From Cellvibrio sp. UBA7661 (lineage in GTDB: Bacteria > Pseudomonadota > Gammaproteobacteria > Pseudomonadales > Cellvibrionaceae), in NCBI GenBank assembly GCA_002483365.1, contig DLHT01000015.1, positions 2,132 through 66,131 on the forward strand: DNA of 64,000 nucleotides, given 5' to 3'. The notes under the pieces were generated by a model that saw only the letters and a program-made list of their open reading frames with translations, was not told the DNA's origin and made no database searches. Of the stretch, positions 34,042 through 42,538 are shown piece after piece. The position numbers were made by a program, and so were the translations under genes. Numbering within the stretch: the first letter of the stretch is position 1; every line of letters starts with the position of its first letter.

Positions 34042-34067
34042 AAAAGGCAAGCCGAAGCTTGCCTTTT
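34042..34067 (-). terminator. Intrinsic terminator of the TorF-like gene
   Basis: AAAAGGCAAGC, a 4-base loop and GCTTGCCTTTT; on the minus strand the stem is closed by TTCG and followed by a T-run. Confidence 0.88.
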
Positions 34068-34093
34068 GCGAAGTGATTTTAGCGAACTAAAAC

Positions 34094-34756
34094 TTACTCG
34101 ATTGGCAGAGACAGGCTCACCACGAAAGTAGCGTCATCCGCTTCTTCATCATCACCGTCATCAACCAAAGTACCTACAGTGAAGCTCAACTTGTCGTTGT
34201 ACTTGTAGGTCAGATCCAAGTGAGAAGAAGTGGTATCACCATCGTCCATGTGTTGGCCGTATTTCACCGCGAATTTTTCAAAAATCAATTCTGCAGTTGC
34301 GTATGAGTAGTCTTTGTTATCCAAAGGACTTACTTCTGCAGCTACTGCATCGTAATAGGTCACTTTCAATGGGCCGTAGCCGATCATTGGGATGATTTCT
34401 ACATAATCGCCCGGCGCAATTTTTTCTTCACCGCCCAACTCTGGGTAGTTGTAAGACACTACGCTCACGCCGTATTTAAAGTCGCCAGCTTCGCCAGCGT
34501 AACCTGCATATAGGTCATACTCGGTTCCCAGGGATTCATCGCCCGAAGAGGTCCAGGCACCAGCAAAGAAACCGTTGCCGCTTACGTTGATATCCGCAGT
34601 CAATGCCGCGCCGCCGCCCAAATCATATCCTCTCCAATAGTACATATTGGAAACACCCACACTGGCAGCCACCTCAGCATGAACAGCTGGAACAGAGAAA
34701 CCAGCAAACGCCGACAGAGCTACGGCACCAGCAATCAATTTTTGTTTCATTTTCAT
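34094..34756 (-). CDS. TorF family putative porin
   Basis: A 220-residue outer-membrane protein. The signal peptide ends at AVHA (about residue 27). The mature part starts EVAASVGVSNMYYWRGYDLG, typical of the TorF/Gcw_chp family of small beta-barrels, and alternates polar and hydrophobic residues to the end (TFVVSLSLPIE). SD GAGGAAG precedes the ATG. It is a single-gene unit with its own terminator. The family is thought to form channels; the substrate is unknown. Confidence 0.85.
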   Translation of the reverse strand: MKMKQKLIAGAVALSAFAGFSVPAVHAEVAASVGVSNMYYWRGYDLGGGAALTADINVSGNGFFAGAWTSSGDESLGTEYDLYAGYAGEAGDFKYGVSVVSYNYPELGGEEKIAPGDYVEIIPMIGYGPLKVTYYDAVAAEVSPLDNKDYSYATAELIFEKFAVKYGQHMDDGDTTSSHLDLTYKYNDKLSFTVGTLVDDGDDEEADDATFVVSLSLPIE

Positions 34757-34983
34757 GAGTTCTTCCTCTTCAATGGTCTTTACTAGTTAGTTTTGAGGCA
34801 GCTATTGATAATTCACACTAGCTTGAGCGCAATATTGCAGATACCAAGCCAGTTTTATTTTTATCTTGTAAATCATTTAGTTACACATTGAATACAAGAT
34901 TGCATACCCAAAACAAAACTTGTCCGGGCACAAGCATGGTGCACAAAAACCAAGCTCGTCACCCGGGCACGCACCAAAACAAC

Positions 34984-35982
34984 TCATTTAAACCGAATAA
35001 CGTACTCTTTAATTTTCTGTAATTCCTGTTGCACGCTGGTTCCACCTTCGTAAGCTGGCGGCTCTGCTAATTTGCGCAACAACCACGCGTTCAACGAGGC
35101 GACAGCAGAGCGAATGGTCCAGGGCAGATACAACAACAAAGCAAACAGAACTACCGCTACACCAATCAATGTCTGCGATGACAACGCCTCATCTGCCAAT
35201 ACTTTGCCGATGACAATCGCCAACACCGGCGTCATCAAAGTAATGAGCGATACTGCACTCGCTGACATCCGCTGCAAAATATAAAAAAATAATGCAGCGC
35301 CCACCAAAGACCCCATCACTGCCAAGTACATAATCGATAGCGCAGATTTGGTTGATACCTGTTGTGGTAACGCACCATCCATTAACCACCAACACAGCAA
35401 CAACCCCGGTAATGCAAATATCAACGCACCTGTTGCCTGATGAAATGCATCCAGTGTGATTGATTTTTCCAAGGTTAATTTTTTTACCCACACACTACTG
35501 AAACTGAATAACGCGCAGGACAACAACATCGCACTGATGCCGTAGATAGAGCGCAAATCGAATTGCATTTGGTGATAAAAAATAATGACTAAACCAGAAA
35601 GCGCCAATAACAACGCAATCACACGCTTAATAGAAAATGGATTTTGCTTTAACAACAGCAATGTCATTACACCCGTTGCAAACGGCGACATGGCAAAAAG
35701 CACCGCCGCCAAACCTGACGGAATAAATTGCACCCCCCAATACACCACCGGCATATTGGGAAAAATACCGATAGAAGCTGCAAAATAAATTGCACGATGC
35801 TGCCAATAGGTTTTCAACGATTGCCGCAGTAGCGCGTGAATAAATAACGCAATCGCTAACGCAAGCGACATGCGCGCCACAGCAGCCAGCATAAAACTAA
35901 GACTATCGCTACTCCATTGAATAGCGAGCGGAGTAGTAGCCCATATCAGCACTACTGAAAAATAAGACAATATTACAGCCAC
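34984..35982 (-). CDS. EamA/DMT superfamily transporter
   Basis: About 332 residues with ten predicted transmembrane helices in two EamA repeats (about 4-130 and 150-285; the second contains AVMGSLVGAALFFYILQ and LMTPVLAIVIGKVLADE). I choose the GTG at 35982 because AAGGAG lies 7 bases upstream and the protein then begins with the first EamA helix. A longer frame to 36090 would start inside an intrinsic terminator. Such carriers export metabolites or amino acids; the substrate cannot be told. Its leader carries a structured element. Confidence 0.85.
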   Translation of the reverse strand: MAVILSYFSVVLIWATTPLAIQWSSDSLSFMLAAVARMSLALAIALFIHALLRQSLKTYWQHRAIYFAASIGIFPNMPVVYWGVQFIPSGLAAVLFAMSPFATGVMTLLLLKQNPFSIKRVIALLLALSGLVIIFYHQMQFDLRSIYGISAMLLSCALFSFSSVWVKKLTLEKSITLDAFHQATGALIFALPGLLLCWWLMDGALPQQVSTKSALSIMYLAVMGSLVGAALFFYILQRMSASAVSLITLMTPVLAIVIGKVLADEALSSQTLIGVAVVLFALLLYLPWTIRSAVASLNAWLLRKLAEPPAYEGGTSVQQELQKIKEYVIRFK

Positions 35983-36090
35983 GGCATAACTCCTTATTGC
36001 CCAATGAGCAAAGTGCAAGAGAATGGCCGCAACACCCAATACTGGAAAAACTCCAACATCGGAAAAATAAAACTGAAACCCAAAAAACAA

Positions 36091-36120
36091 AAAGGCCGCA
36101 GTTTTTATGCTGCGGCCTTT
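36091..36120 (-). terminator. Intrinsic terminator upstream of the EamA gene
   Basis: AAAGGCCGCAG (36091-36101) pairs with CTGCGGCCTTT (36110-36120). The T-tail is much stronger on the minus strand. Confidence 0.8.
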
Positions 36121-36240
36121 GTTTACAACGATTAACTAACTAATCAACAAATTCCGCCAAGCAACGCGCACAGACTACAAACCAAATCATTGGTCGTAGT
36201 GCTTGGGCGGTATGCTTGGCGATATAAATTGGGTACATAA
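36091..36240 (-). ncRNA. Candidate structured small RNA or attenuator leader upstream of the EamA gene
   Basis: On the minus strand, from about 36240 down, an outer stem (36213-36221 with 36155-36163) encloses a hairpin (36174-36200, ACTAC and ACCAA arms). It is followed by a strong terminator, an 11-bp stem CTGCGGCCTTT at 36091-36120 with a T-rich tail TTTTTGTTTTTTGG. No coding gene lies upstream on this strand, so the terminator ends either a free-standing small RNA or the leader of the EamA transcript. The boundary at the 5' end is a guess. I recognise no known riboswitch class. Confidence 0.5.
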
Positions 36241-36417
36241 TTAATTGATCTAAGCTTATAAGGTTTCTGAAAACTGAATCGAGGTTAATTTAATTTCTTA
36301 CGCTCGACAAGTTATTTTTGTAGTTTTATGCATGCTTTTTTATTAATGCCTTTTGGCTAATAACTCACTTATACTCGTTTACATATTTTTTAATGACAAA
36401 AAATCGTGAAGAGCTAC

Positions 36418-37656
36418 ATGAAGACTTATCTGGTAGGCGGCGCTGTCCGCGATAAATTATTAGGCCGCGAGCCAAAAGAAAAAGATTGGGTGGTCGTAGG
36501 CAGCACTCCAGAAGAAATGCATCGCCTTGGCTTTGCACCTGTAGGTAAGGACTTTCCGGTCTTTCTCCATCCACACACCAAAGAGGAATATGCCCTCGCC
36601 CGCACCGAACGCAAAACCGGCCACGGTTACAGCGGCTTCAGTTTTTACTGCGGCAGCGAAGTATCACTGGAAGAGGATTTGATTCGCCGCGACCTGACCA
36701 TCAACGCCATGGCCGAAGATGAAACCGGCAAAATCATCGACCCTTACAACGGCCAACAAGATCTCGCCCATAGACTCCTGCGCCATGTATCACCTGCATT
36801 TGCAGAAGACCCCGTGCGGATATTGCGCATTGCTCGTTTTGCAGCACGATATCACTATCTAGGCTTTCGCGTTGCCGATGAGACTATTCAGCTGATGCAA
36901 ATGATGGTCGATAACGGCGAAGTCGATCATTTGGTTGCCGAGCGGGTCTGGAAAGAAACCGAGCGTGCACTGGGGGAATTCCATCCGGACATTTTTATTG
37001 AAGTCTTACGCAGCGCAAAAGCATTAGCGCGTTTATTTCCGGAAATCGATGCCCTATTTGGCGTCCCCCAAACAGCCCAACATCATCCTGAAATCGATAC
37101 TGGCATACATACGCTCATGAGCCTGCAACAAGCCGCTAAATTAACCCGCAGCACCTGCGTGCGTTTTGCCACACTGTTGCATGATGTAGGCAAAGCTAAA
37201 ACACCGCCCGATGAGTGGCCGCGCCATATTGCCCATGAAGACCGCAGCTTACCGCTGGTAAAACAATTATGTGAACGCATTGCAGCGCCGAAAGAATACA
37301 AAGATTTGGCATTAATGGTCGCGCAATGGCACACCCATTGTCATCGCGCATTGGAATTAAAACCGGCCACGATATTAAAAGTATTGCAATCAACCGATGC
37401 ATTCCGTCGCCCCGAACGATTTGAGCAGTTTTTGCTATGCTGTGAAGCAGATGCACGTGGGCGCGCAGGTTTTGAAGATCGCGATTATCCACAGGCCGAT
37501 TTTTTTCGCGCTGCGCTCAGTGCCGCGCAAAACATTGATGTCGCCGCCATCCAGGCGCAGAACCTCACCGGAAAAGCTTTTGGCGATGCAGTCAATCAAC
37601 AACGCCTGCGCAATCTGATGACATTAAAAATGAATAACTCATCGGCCACTGACTGA
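36418..37656 (+). CDS. cca: Multifunctional CCA tRNA nucleotidyltransferase
   Basis: A 412-residue enzyme, the same length as E. coli Cca, that builds and repairs the CCA end of tRNAs. From the ATG at 36418 the N terminus is MKTYLVGGAVRDKLLG, and GAAGAG precedes it; a GTG at 36406 is less likely. The nucleotidyltransferase domain has DWVVVGST and RRDLTINAMA. A central domain carries RHVSPAFAEDPVRILRIARF, and the C-terminal HD domain LLHDVGKAKTPPDEWPRH gives 2',3'-cyclic phosphodiesterase and phosphatase activity as in the gammaproteobacterial type. Confidence 0.97.
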   Translation: MKTYLVGGAVRDKLLGREPKEKDWVVVGSTPEEMHRLGFAPVGKDFPVFLHPHTKEEYALARTERKTGHGYSGFSFYCGSEVSLEEDLIRRDLTINAMAEDETGKIIDPYNGQQDLAHRLLRHVSPAFAEDPVRILRIARFAARYHYLGFRVADETIQLMQMMVDNGEVDHLVAERVWKETERALGEFHPDIFIEVLRSAKALARLFPEIDALFGVPQTAQHHPEIDTGIHTLMSLQQAAKLTRSTCVRFATLLHDVGKAKTPPDEWPRHIAHEDRSLPLVKQLCERIAAPKEYKDLALMVAQWHTHCHRALELKPATILKVLQSTDAFRRPERFEQFLLCCEADARGRAGFEDRDYPQADFFRAALSAAQNIDVAAIQAQNLTGKAFGDAVNQQRLRNLMTLKMNNSSATD

Positions 37657-37736
37657 TGACATAGTGAAAATCGGCCAATAAATCGAATGCCGATAACCAA
37701 TGTCGATAGCCGATGCCGATAAAAGAGGAGAGAAAT

Positions 37737-38501
37737 ATGTCGGGAGCTTATCCAAAAGTTGCACTGGTAACCGGAGCAGCCAAGCGCATAGGTGCAGAAA
37801 TCGCACGGAAGCTGCACGCTGCCAACTTCAATATCATCGCTCACTATCATCAATCCAAAGCAGATGCAGAAGAACTTGCAGAAGAACTGAACGAAAAACG
37901 CAGCGAATCTGCCATTAGCATACAAGCCGATTTAAATGATATGTCGCAAGTCATGCACCTGGCGCAGGCGGGTAGTGATGCATGGCAGAAAATCGATTTG
38001 TTGGTCAATAACGCCTCCAGTTTTTTTCCAACACCGATCGGAAAAACGGACGAGGAAGAGTGGAACCAGATTATCAACTCCAACCTGAAAGCCCCTTTTT
38101 TTCTCGCACAGGCATTGGCCCCCACCCTGGCAAAACACCACGGTTGCATCATTAATATTGCAGACATTTATGCCGATAAACCGCTAAAAAAACACAGCGT
38201 TTATTCGATCGCAAAAGCAGGTAATGTCATGCTCACCAAAACCCTTGCCTTGGAATTGGCACCGTTAATTCGCGTCAACGGAATTGCACCGGGTGCCATA
38301 TTATGGCCAGACGACAGTTACAAAAAACCGGAAGATCAGCTCTCTGATGAAAATAAACAAAAGATGCTCGCCAAAATCCCTCTGCAAGAGCGTGGGCACG
38401 AATCGGATATAGCACGCACTATTTTATTTCTCGCCAACGAAGCGCCCTATATGACCGGGCAAATACTCAATGTAGACGGCGGACGCTCCATCACCATCTA
38501 A
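37737..38501 (+). CDS. Pteridine reductase (FolM-like short-chain dehydrogenase)
   Basis: A 254-residue SDR. The start at 37737 is set by AAGAGGAG directly upstream. The NADPH-binding motif is VTGAAKRIG (about residues 9-17), with an Arg after the Lys as in pteridine reductases, the NNAS motif is LLVNNASSFF, and YxxxK is YSIAKAGN. The C terminus ends GQILNVDGGRSITI. It probably reduces dihydromonapterin or dihydrobiopterin-type pterins. folK and folB lie only 1 kb away, which supports a pterin role. Confidence 0.85.
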   Translation: MSGAYPKVALVTGAAKRIGAEIARKLHAANFNIIAHYHQSKADAEELAEELNEKRSESAISIQADLNDMSQVMHLAQAGSDAWQKIDLLVNNASSFFPTPIGKTDEEEWNQIINSNLKAPFFLAQALAPTLAKHHGCIINIADIYADKPLKKHSVYSIAKAGNVMLTKTLALELAPLIRVNGIAPGAILWPDDSYKKPEDQLSDENKQKMLAKIPLQERGHESDIARTILFLANEAPYMTGQILNVDGGRSITI

Positions 38502-38534
38502 TTGCTATCCAATCAACGTGGATTTTTATTCAGC

Positions 38535-39500
38535 ATGATCAAAACACAACTATTAACCTCAACTGGCGAATGGCTTACAGGTAATGAAGATTTAGTGTCA
38601 CGTTGGCGAGCAGACCAAAACAGCTACATCTGGATAGATTTAAACGGGGAAGAGCCTGCGAAAGAAAAGCAATTTTTATTATCGATGAACTGTCACCCAC
38701 TCGCCGTTGAAGATGTGCAACGCTTTCGCCACCCACCCAAAACGGAAACATTCGAAGATCACACACTGATACTGTACCGCGGAATTACCGAATTCAACAA
38801 AGACCTCACCATCCAACAAATGACAATCGCATTATTTGCAGGTGAACGTCATCTCATCAGCTGCCACCCACGCAATTCACTGGGCATCTCACATTATTGG
38901 GAAAATGCGCATCATGAAAATTTATTGGTGAGCCCGGGATTACTTGCATCGCGCATCATGCGTTTTTCGGTTGGTCGCTATCTGGAAGCCATACTTGCAT
39001 TTGAGCCATCGCTTAATGAACTTGAAGATTCAATGCAAGAAAAACCTAACGATGAAGTTATGCGTGAGTTGATCGCCTACCAGTCACGCTTACGAAAACT
39101 CAAACGCATTTTCAGCTACCACGAAAAATTGGTAACCAATTTATTAAAAGAAATACCGCAACGCCTGATAGATGAAGACGGCGATATTGAACACGCACTG
39201 CAAGATTTATTCGAACGCTGCGAACGTTTGCATGGCCTATGCACAATGTATTACGAAATCTGCGGCGATTTAATCAACGGATATTTATCTATCAGTTCAC
39301 ACCAACTGAACAGCACTATGAAAGTGTTGACAGTCATCACGGCGATTTTTGTTCCACTGACTTTTATCGCAGGCATTTATGGAATGAATTTCGACAACAT
39401 GCCAGAACTGCATGCACCTAATGGCTATTTTTATACATTGGGGGGAATGCTGGTGATAGCAGCAGGATTTGGGGTAGTGGCTTACAAGAAATGGCTGTAG
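38535..39500 (+). CDS. CorA family divalent-cation transporter
   Basis: About 321 residues. A large cytosolic N-terminal domain with the CorA blocks (YIWIDLNGEEP, HPLAVEDVQ, HLISCHPRNS) and long helices is followed by two C-terminal transmembrane helices. The selectivity motif GMN is intact in IYGMNFDNMPE. The length and two-helix end fit CorA or the related ZntB; the ion, magnesium or zinc, cannot be settled. The ATG at 38535 is preferred over a TTG at 38502. Its stop is 3 bases from the convergent folK stop. Confidence 0.87.
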   Translation: MIKTQLLTSTGEWLTGNEDLVSRWRADQNSYIWIDLNGEEPAKEKQFLLSMNCHPLAVEDVQRFRHPPKTETFEDHTLILYRGITEFNKDLTIQQMTIALFAGERHLISCHPRNSLGISHYWENAHHENLLVSPGLLASRIMRFSVGRYLEAILAFEPSLNELEDSMQEKPNDEVMRELIAYQSRLRKLKRIFSYHEKLVTNLLKEIPQRLIDEDGDIEHALQDLFERCERLHGLCTMYYEICGDLINGYLSISSHQLNSTMKVLTVITAIFVPLTFIAGIYGMNFDNMPELHAPNGYFYTLGGMLVIAAGFGVVAYKKWL

Positions 39501-39503
39501 TGA

Positions 39504-40019
39504 TTATTGAGCCTGCGAAATTTTTCTTCCGCTCCACATAAAGTCAATCACCCACAACTGTTGCGATGACTGGTCATACTCACTCCATAGCTGCGCGTAG
39601 GTTTGCAGCAACTGAGGATGTTTAGCGTGTGGAGCAATTTCTGCCATCGGCAATAGCACAAATGCATTTTTGGTAATTTCTGCACGCGGCAACTCAATAC
39701 CACTTTCAATCCCAACGAAATCCCCGTAAGTCAGAATATCGATATCGAGCGTGCGCGGACTGAACTTTGGACCATTGCGTTTACGCCCATTATTATCCTC
39801 AATCCGCTTTAAATTTTCTGACAACTCAGCAATGGACAAAACAGTCTCGGCACCAACGACCAGATTAAAAAAATTGCTCCCCTCAAATCCCACTGCTTTG
39901 CTTTCATACACGGACGATATCTGCAGCTCACCTAACATGCGAGCCAATGCATCCAAACCTGCTGCAATATGTTTATGGCGCTCGACATTACTGCCGAGAC
40001 TCAGATAAATCATTGTCAT
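39504..40019 (-). CDS. folK: 2-amino-4-hydroxy-6-hydroxymethyldihydropteridine pyrophosphokinase
   Basis: A 171-residue HPPK that transfers pyrophosphate from ATP to hydroxymethyl-dihydropterin in folate synthesis. Signatures are YLSLGSNVERHKHI at the N terminus and RKRNGPKFSPRTLDIDIL (about 79-96), which includes the ATP- and pterin-binding residues. The start overlaps the folB stop by 4 bases (ATGA), so the two are translationally coupled. A slightly longer than usual C-terminal tail is present. Confidence 0.95.
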   Translation of the reverse strand: MTMIYLSLGSNVERHKHIAAGLDALARMLGELQISSVYESKAVGFEGSNFFNLVVGAETVLSIAELSENLKRIEDNNGRKRNGPKFSPRTLDIDILTYGDFVGIESGIELPRAEITKNAFVLLPMAEIAPHAKHPQLLQTYAQLWSEYDQSSQQLWVIDFMWSGRKISQAQ

Positions 40020-40375
40020 GCAGGCTTAACTCCGCGCTCAATAATCAAACCGACATCGCGAGCTCCACGCACAGCACCGGGCTTGCTTAATCGTAAGCGC
40101 AACCAGGGCACATCAAACTCGGTGCGAATTACCTGTGCAATTTCCTCAGCAAGCGTCTCCACCAAAAGTGCATTGCGATTTTCTACATAGGCAATCAAGC
40201 GTTTGGAAACCGCTTTGTAATTCAATGCATATTGAATATCGTCCGTTGCAGCAGCTTTACTAATGTCGCTCGCCATTTCCAAATCAATGCTGACGGTTTG
40301 GCGCACTTCGCGCTCCCAGTCATAAATACCGATAATGGTATCGATGCGTAAATCGCGAATGTAAACAATATCCAT
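40016..40375 (-). CDS. folB: Dihydroneopterin aldolase
   Basis: A 119-residue enzyme producing 6-hydroxymethyl-dihydropterin and glycolaldehyde. The N terminus DIVYIRDLRIDTIIGIYDWE and the motif ALNYKAVSKRL, then LVETLAEEIA, are diagnostic. It is immediately upstream of folK and the two form an operon. Confidence 0.95.
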   Translation of the reverse strand: MDIVYIRDLRIDTIIGIYDWEREVRQTVSIDLEMASDISKAAATDDIQYALNYKAVSKRLIAYVENRNALLVETLAEEIAQVIRTEFDVPWLRLRLSKPGAVRGARDVGLIIERGVKPA

Positions 40376-40450
40376 AAAAATAGTCTTTTCTGTAGCGTGA
40401 ATTGTGATGTGATTATTCTAAAAAGTGATGACTCCAGCGAAGCCATTTTT

Positions 40451-41479
40451 TTACAGAGGAGAAAGTGAATCCAGCGGCCAGCGCGCCTTCACATTGATTG
40501 CCAATCCCTCTTGCTGCCCCGCAAGTAATCGCTGGCAACCTGCGTAGGCGATCATCGCACCATTGTCAGTACAAAATTCATGGCGAGCATAAAATACTTT
40601 TGCACCCATTTTGGCGAGTTCGGCATCCAAATCGGCGCGCAATTTTTTATTCGCCGAAACGCCGCCAGCGATAACCAAGGTTTTCATGCCGGTCTGCTCA
40701 AGCGCGCGCTTACACTTGATTACCAATGTATCAACAACTGCTGCCTGAAATGCGCAGGCAATATCGGCGCAGGTTTGGTCATCAGGCAGGCCATTCGCTT
40801 GCTTATTGGCATTGACCGTCGTGAGCGTCGCTGTTTTTAATCCACTGAAACTGAAATCCAAACCGGGGCGATCAACCATAGGTCGCGGAAATTTAAATCG
40901 CCCCTCAACACCCTGCTCTGCAAGTTTGGCAATTTGCGGACCGCCGGGATAATCCAGATCGAGCATTTTGGCCGCTTTATCAAAAGCCTCACCAGCTGCA
41001 TCATCAATCGATTCGCCCAATAATTCATATTGCCCAATCGCATCTACTTTCACCAACTGCGTATGCCCACCCGATACCAACAGCGCAACAAAAGGAAATG
41101 CGGGGGGATTCGCCTCCAACATGGGAGCGAGCAAGTGCCCCTCCATATGATGCACACCAATCGCAGGAACATCCCAGGCATAAGCAAGAGAGCGGCCGAG
41201 CGATGCGCCCACCATCAAGGCACCAACCAAGCCAGGGCCTGATGTGTAGGCGATAGCATCAATATCGGCAGCACTGGAGCCACTCTTCTCCATTACCTCA
41301 TTAATAAGAGGCAAGAGCTTGCGCACATGGTCGCGCGAGGCCAATTCGGGGACAACGCCACCGTATTCAGCATGCAGGGCAATTTGGGTGTAGAGCACAT
41401 GCGCCATTAAGCCCCGGTCGCTGTCATAGACTGCAACACCGGTCTCATCACAAGATGTTTCCAAGCCCAATACACGCAT
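40451..41479 (-). CDS. tsaD: tRNA N6-adenosine threonylcarbamoyltransferase
   Basis: A 342-residue ASKHA-fold protein of the t6A pathway that transfers threonylcarbamoyl to A37 of ANN-decoding tRNAs together with TsaB and TsaE. MRVLGLETSCDETGVAVYD is the N terminus, and the metal-binding HMEGH motif lies at about residues 111-115. The C-terminal region has IAGGVSANKKLR and FCTDNGAMIAYAG. It is divergent from rpsU, as in many gammaproteobacteria. Confidence 0.97.
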   Translation of the reverse strand: MRVLGLETSCDETGVAVYDSDRGLMAHVLYTQIALHAEYGGVVPELASRDHVRKLLPLINEVMEKSGSSAADIDAIAYTSGPGLVGALMVGASLGRSLAYAWDVPAIGVHHMEGHLLAPMLEANPPAFPFVALLVSGGHTQLVKVDAIGQYELLGESIDDAAGEAFDKAAKMLDLDYPGGPQIAKLAEQGVEGRFKFPRPMVDRPGLDFSFSGLKTATLTTVNANKQANGLPDDQTCADIACAFQAAVVDTLVIKCKRALEQTGMKTLVIAGGVSANKKLRADLDAELAKMGAKVFYARHEFCTDNGAMIAYAGCQRLLAGQQEGLAINVKARWPLDSLSPL

Positions 41480-41581
41480 AATCCAACCTCTTGCTCACCT
41501 TACAGGTGACGATCAACAAATTCAGAGACGCTATGATAATGGCTGGCTCCGGGAAAACCCAGCGCAACAACCCAGCCAAGG

Positions 41582-41610
41582 TTGCGGCTGCAACAAGAAG
41601 CGTATAGAAT
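41582..41610 (+). promoter_or_regulatory. Candidate sigma-70 promoter for rpsU
   Basis: TTGCGG and TAGAAT separated by 17 bases lie about 90 bases upstream of the rpsU start in the tsaD-rpsU divergent region. Confidence 0.45.
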
Positions 41611-41697
41611 CCGCACCCCTTGGATACTTGGACGCACGTTGTGCAGACCAATTTCCTCAAGACATCATTTTTAAGCACTTAATTTAAAGGTAACGAC

Positions 41698-41913
41698 ATG
41701 CCTTCAGTAAAAATCAAAGAAAACGAACCATTTGATGTAGCCCTGCGTCGCTTCAAGCGCGCCTGTGAAAAAGCCGGTATTTTGGCTGACGTTCGCGCTC
41801 GCGAATGCTATGAGAAGCCAACCACTATTCGTAAGCGTGATGCCGCTGCTGCTGTTAAGCGTCATGCTAAAAAGGTTCAACGCGAATCCAAAAAGTTTAC
41901 CCGTCTGTACTAA
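41698..41913 (+). CDS. rpsU: 30S ribosomal protein bS21
   Basis: A 71-residue, very basic protein. The N terminus PSVKIKENEPFDVALRRFKR and the tail KKVQRESKKFTRLY match gammaproteobacterial bS21, which helps mRNA binding at the 30S platform. It heads the macromolecular synthesis cluster rpsU-yqeY-dnaG-rpoD. Confidence 0.98.
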   Translation: MPSVKIKENEPFDVALRRFKRACEKAGILADVRARECYEKPTTIRKRDAAAAVKRHAKKVQRESKKFTRLY

Positions 41914-42035
41914 TAGCCTGCTGTGCCCAATTGGGATAACACAGTAATTAGTGCTTACCGGTTCTGTTTGTTAGTTTGTTTGCATCTTTTCACTAACAAG
42001 CCGTGCGTTTTAAATGATTGATTATTGGTGAACCC

Positions 42036-42491
42036 ATGAGTCAAACAACGCTAAAAGACCGCATAAATGATGCCTTAAAGACCGCGATGCGCGCTAAAGA
42101 AAAAGAGCGCGTCGCGGTTTTGCGTCTTGTGATGTCTGAATTCAAAAAAATCGAAGTGGATGAGCGCATCGAGCTGGATGATGCCCGCATACTGGCCGTG
42201 CTGGATAAAATGGTCAAACAGCGCCGCGACTCCGAAGCACAATATCGCAACGCCAATCGCCCCGAGCTTGCCGAACAGGAAGCTTACGAAATAAGCCAAA
42301 TACAAGAATTCCTCCCTGCCGCCTTAACCGCTGCAGAGTTAGATGCCATTGTAGTCAAAGCGATAAGCGATGCAGGTGTTAGCGAAGCGCGCGACATGGG
42401 CAAAGCCATGGCGCTAATCAAGCCTCAAGTGCAAGGGCGCGCCGACATGGGCGATGTAAGCAAGCTGCTTAAAGCCAAATTGAGCAATTAG
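42036..42491 (+). CDS. GatB/YqeY domain protein
   Basis: About 151 residues from the ATG at 42036 (MSQTTLKDRINDAL). The YqeY domain contains LRLVMSEFKKIEVDE, KQRRDSEAQYRNANRPELAE and the C-terminal GRADMGDVSKLLKAKL, resembling the tail of GatB that contacts tRNA. The exact function is unknown, possibly tRNA-related. It lies between rpsU and dnaG, its usual position in many proteobacteria. Confidence 0.92.
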   Translation: MSQTTLKDRINDALKTAMRAKEKERVAVLRLVMSEFKKIEVDERIELDDARILAVLDKMVKQRRDSEAQYRNANRPELAEQEAYEISQIQEFLPAALTAAELDAIVVKAISDAGVSEARDMGKAMALIKPQVQGRADMGDVSKLLKAKLSN

Positions 42492-42538
42492 TCGCTAACT
42501 GCTAGTTCTGGCAACCCAAATCTCAGGCGACCGCTTCA

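Noticed and set aside
34984..36090. Longer EamA protein starting at 36090
   Set aside because: It would begin next to the terminator stem and add a tail outside the EamA fold; the GTG at 35982 has an ideal AAGGAG.
36365..36574. 69-codon minus-strand frame over the cca start
   Set aside because: Antisense of the conserved Cca N terminus and no ribosome-binding site.
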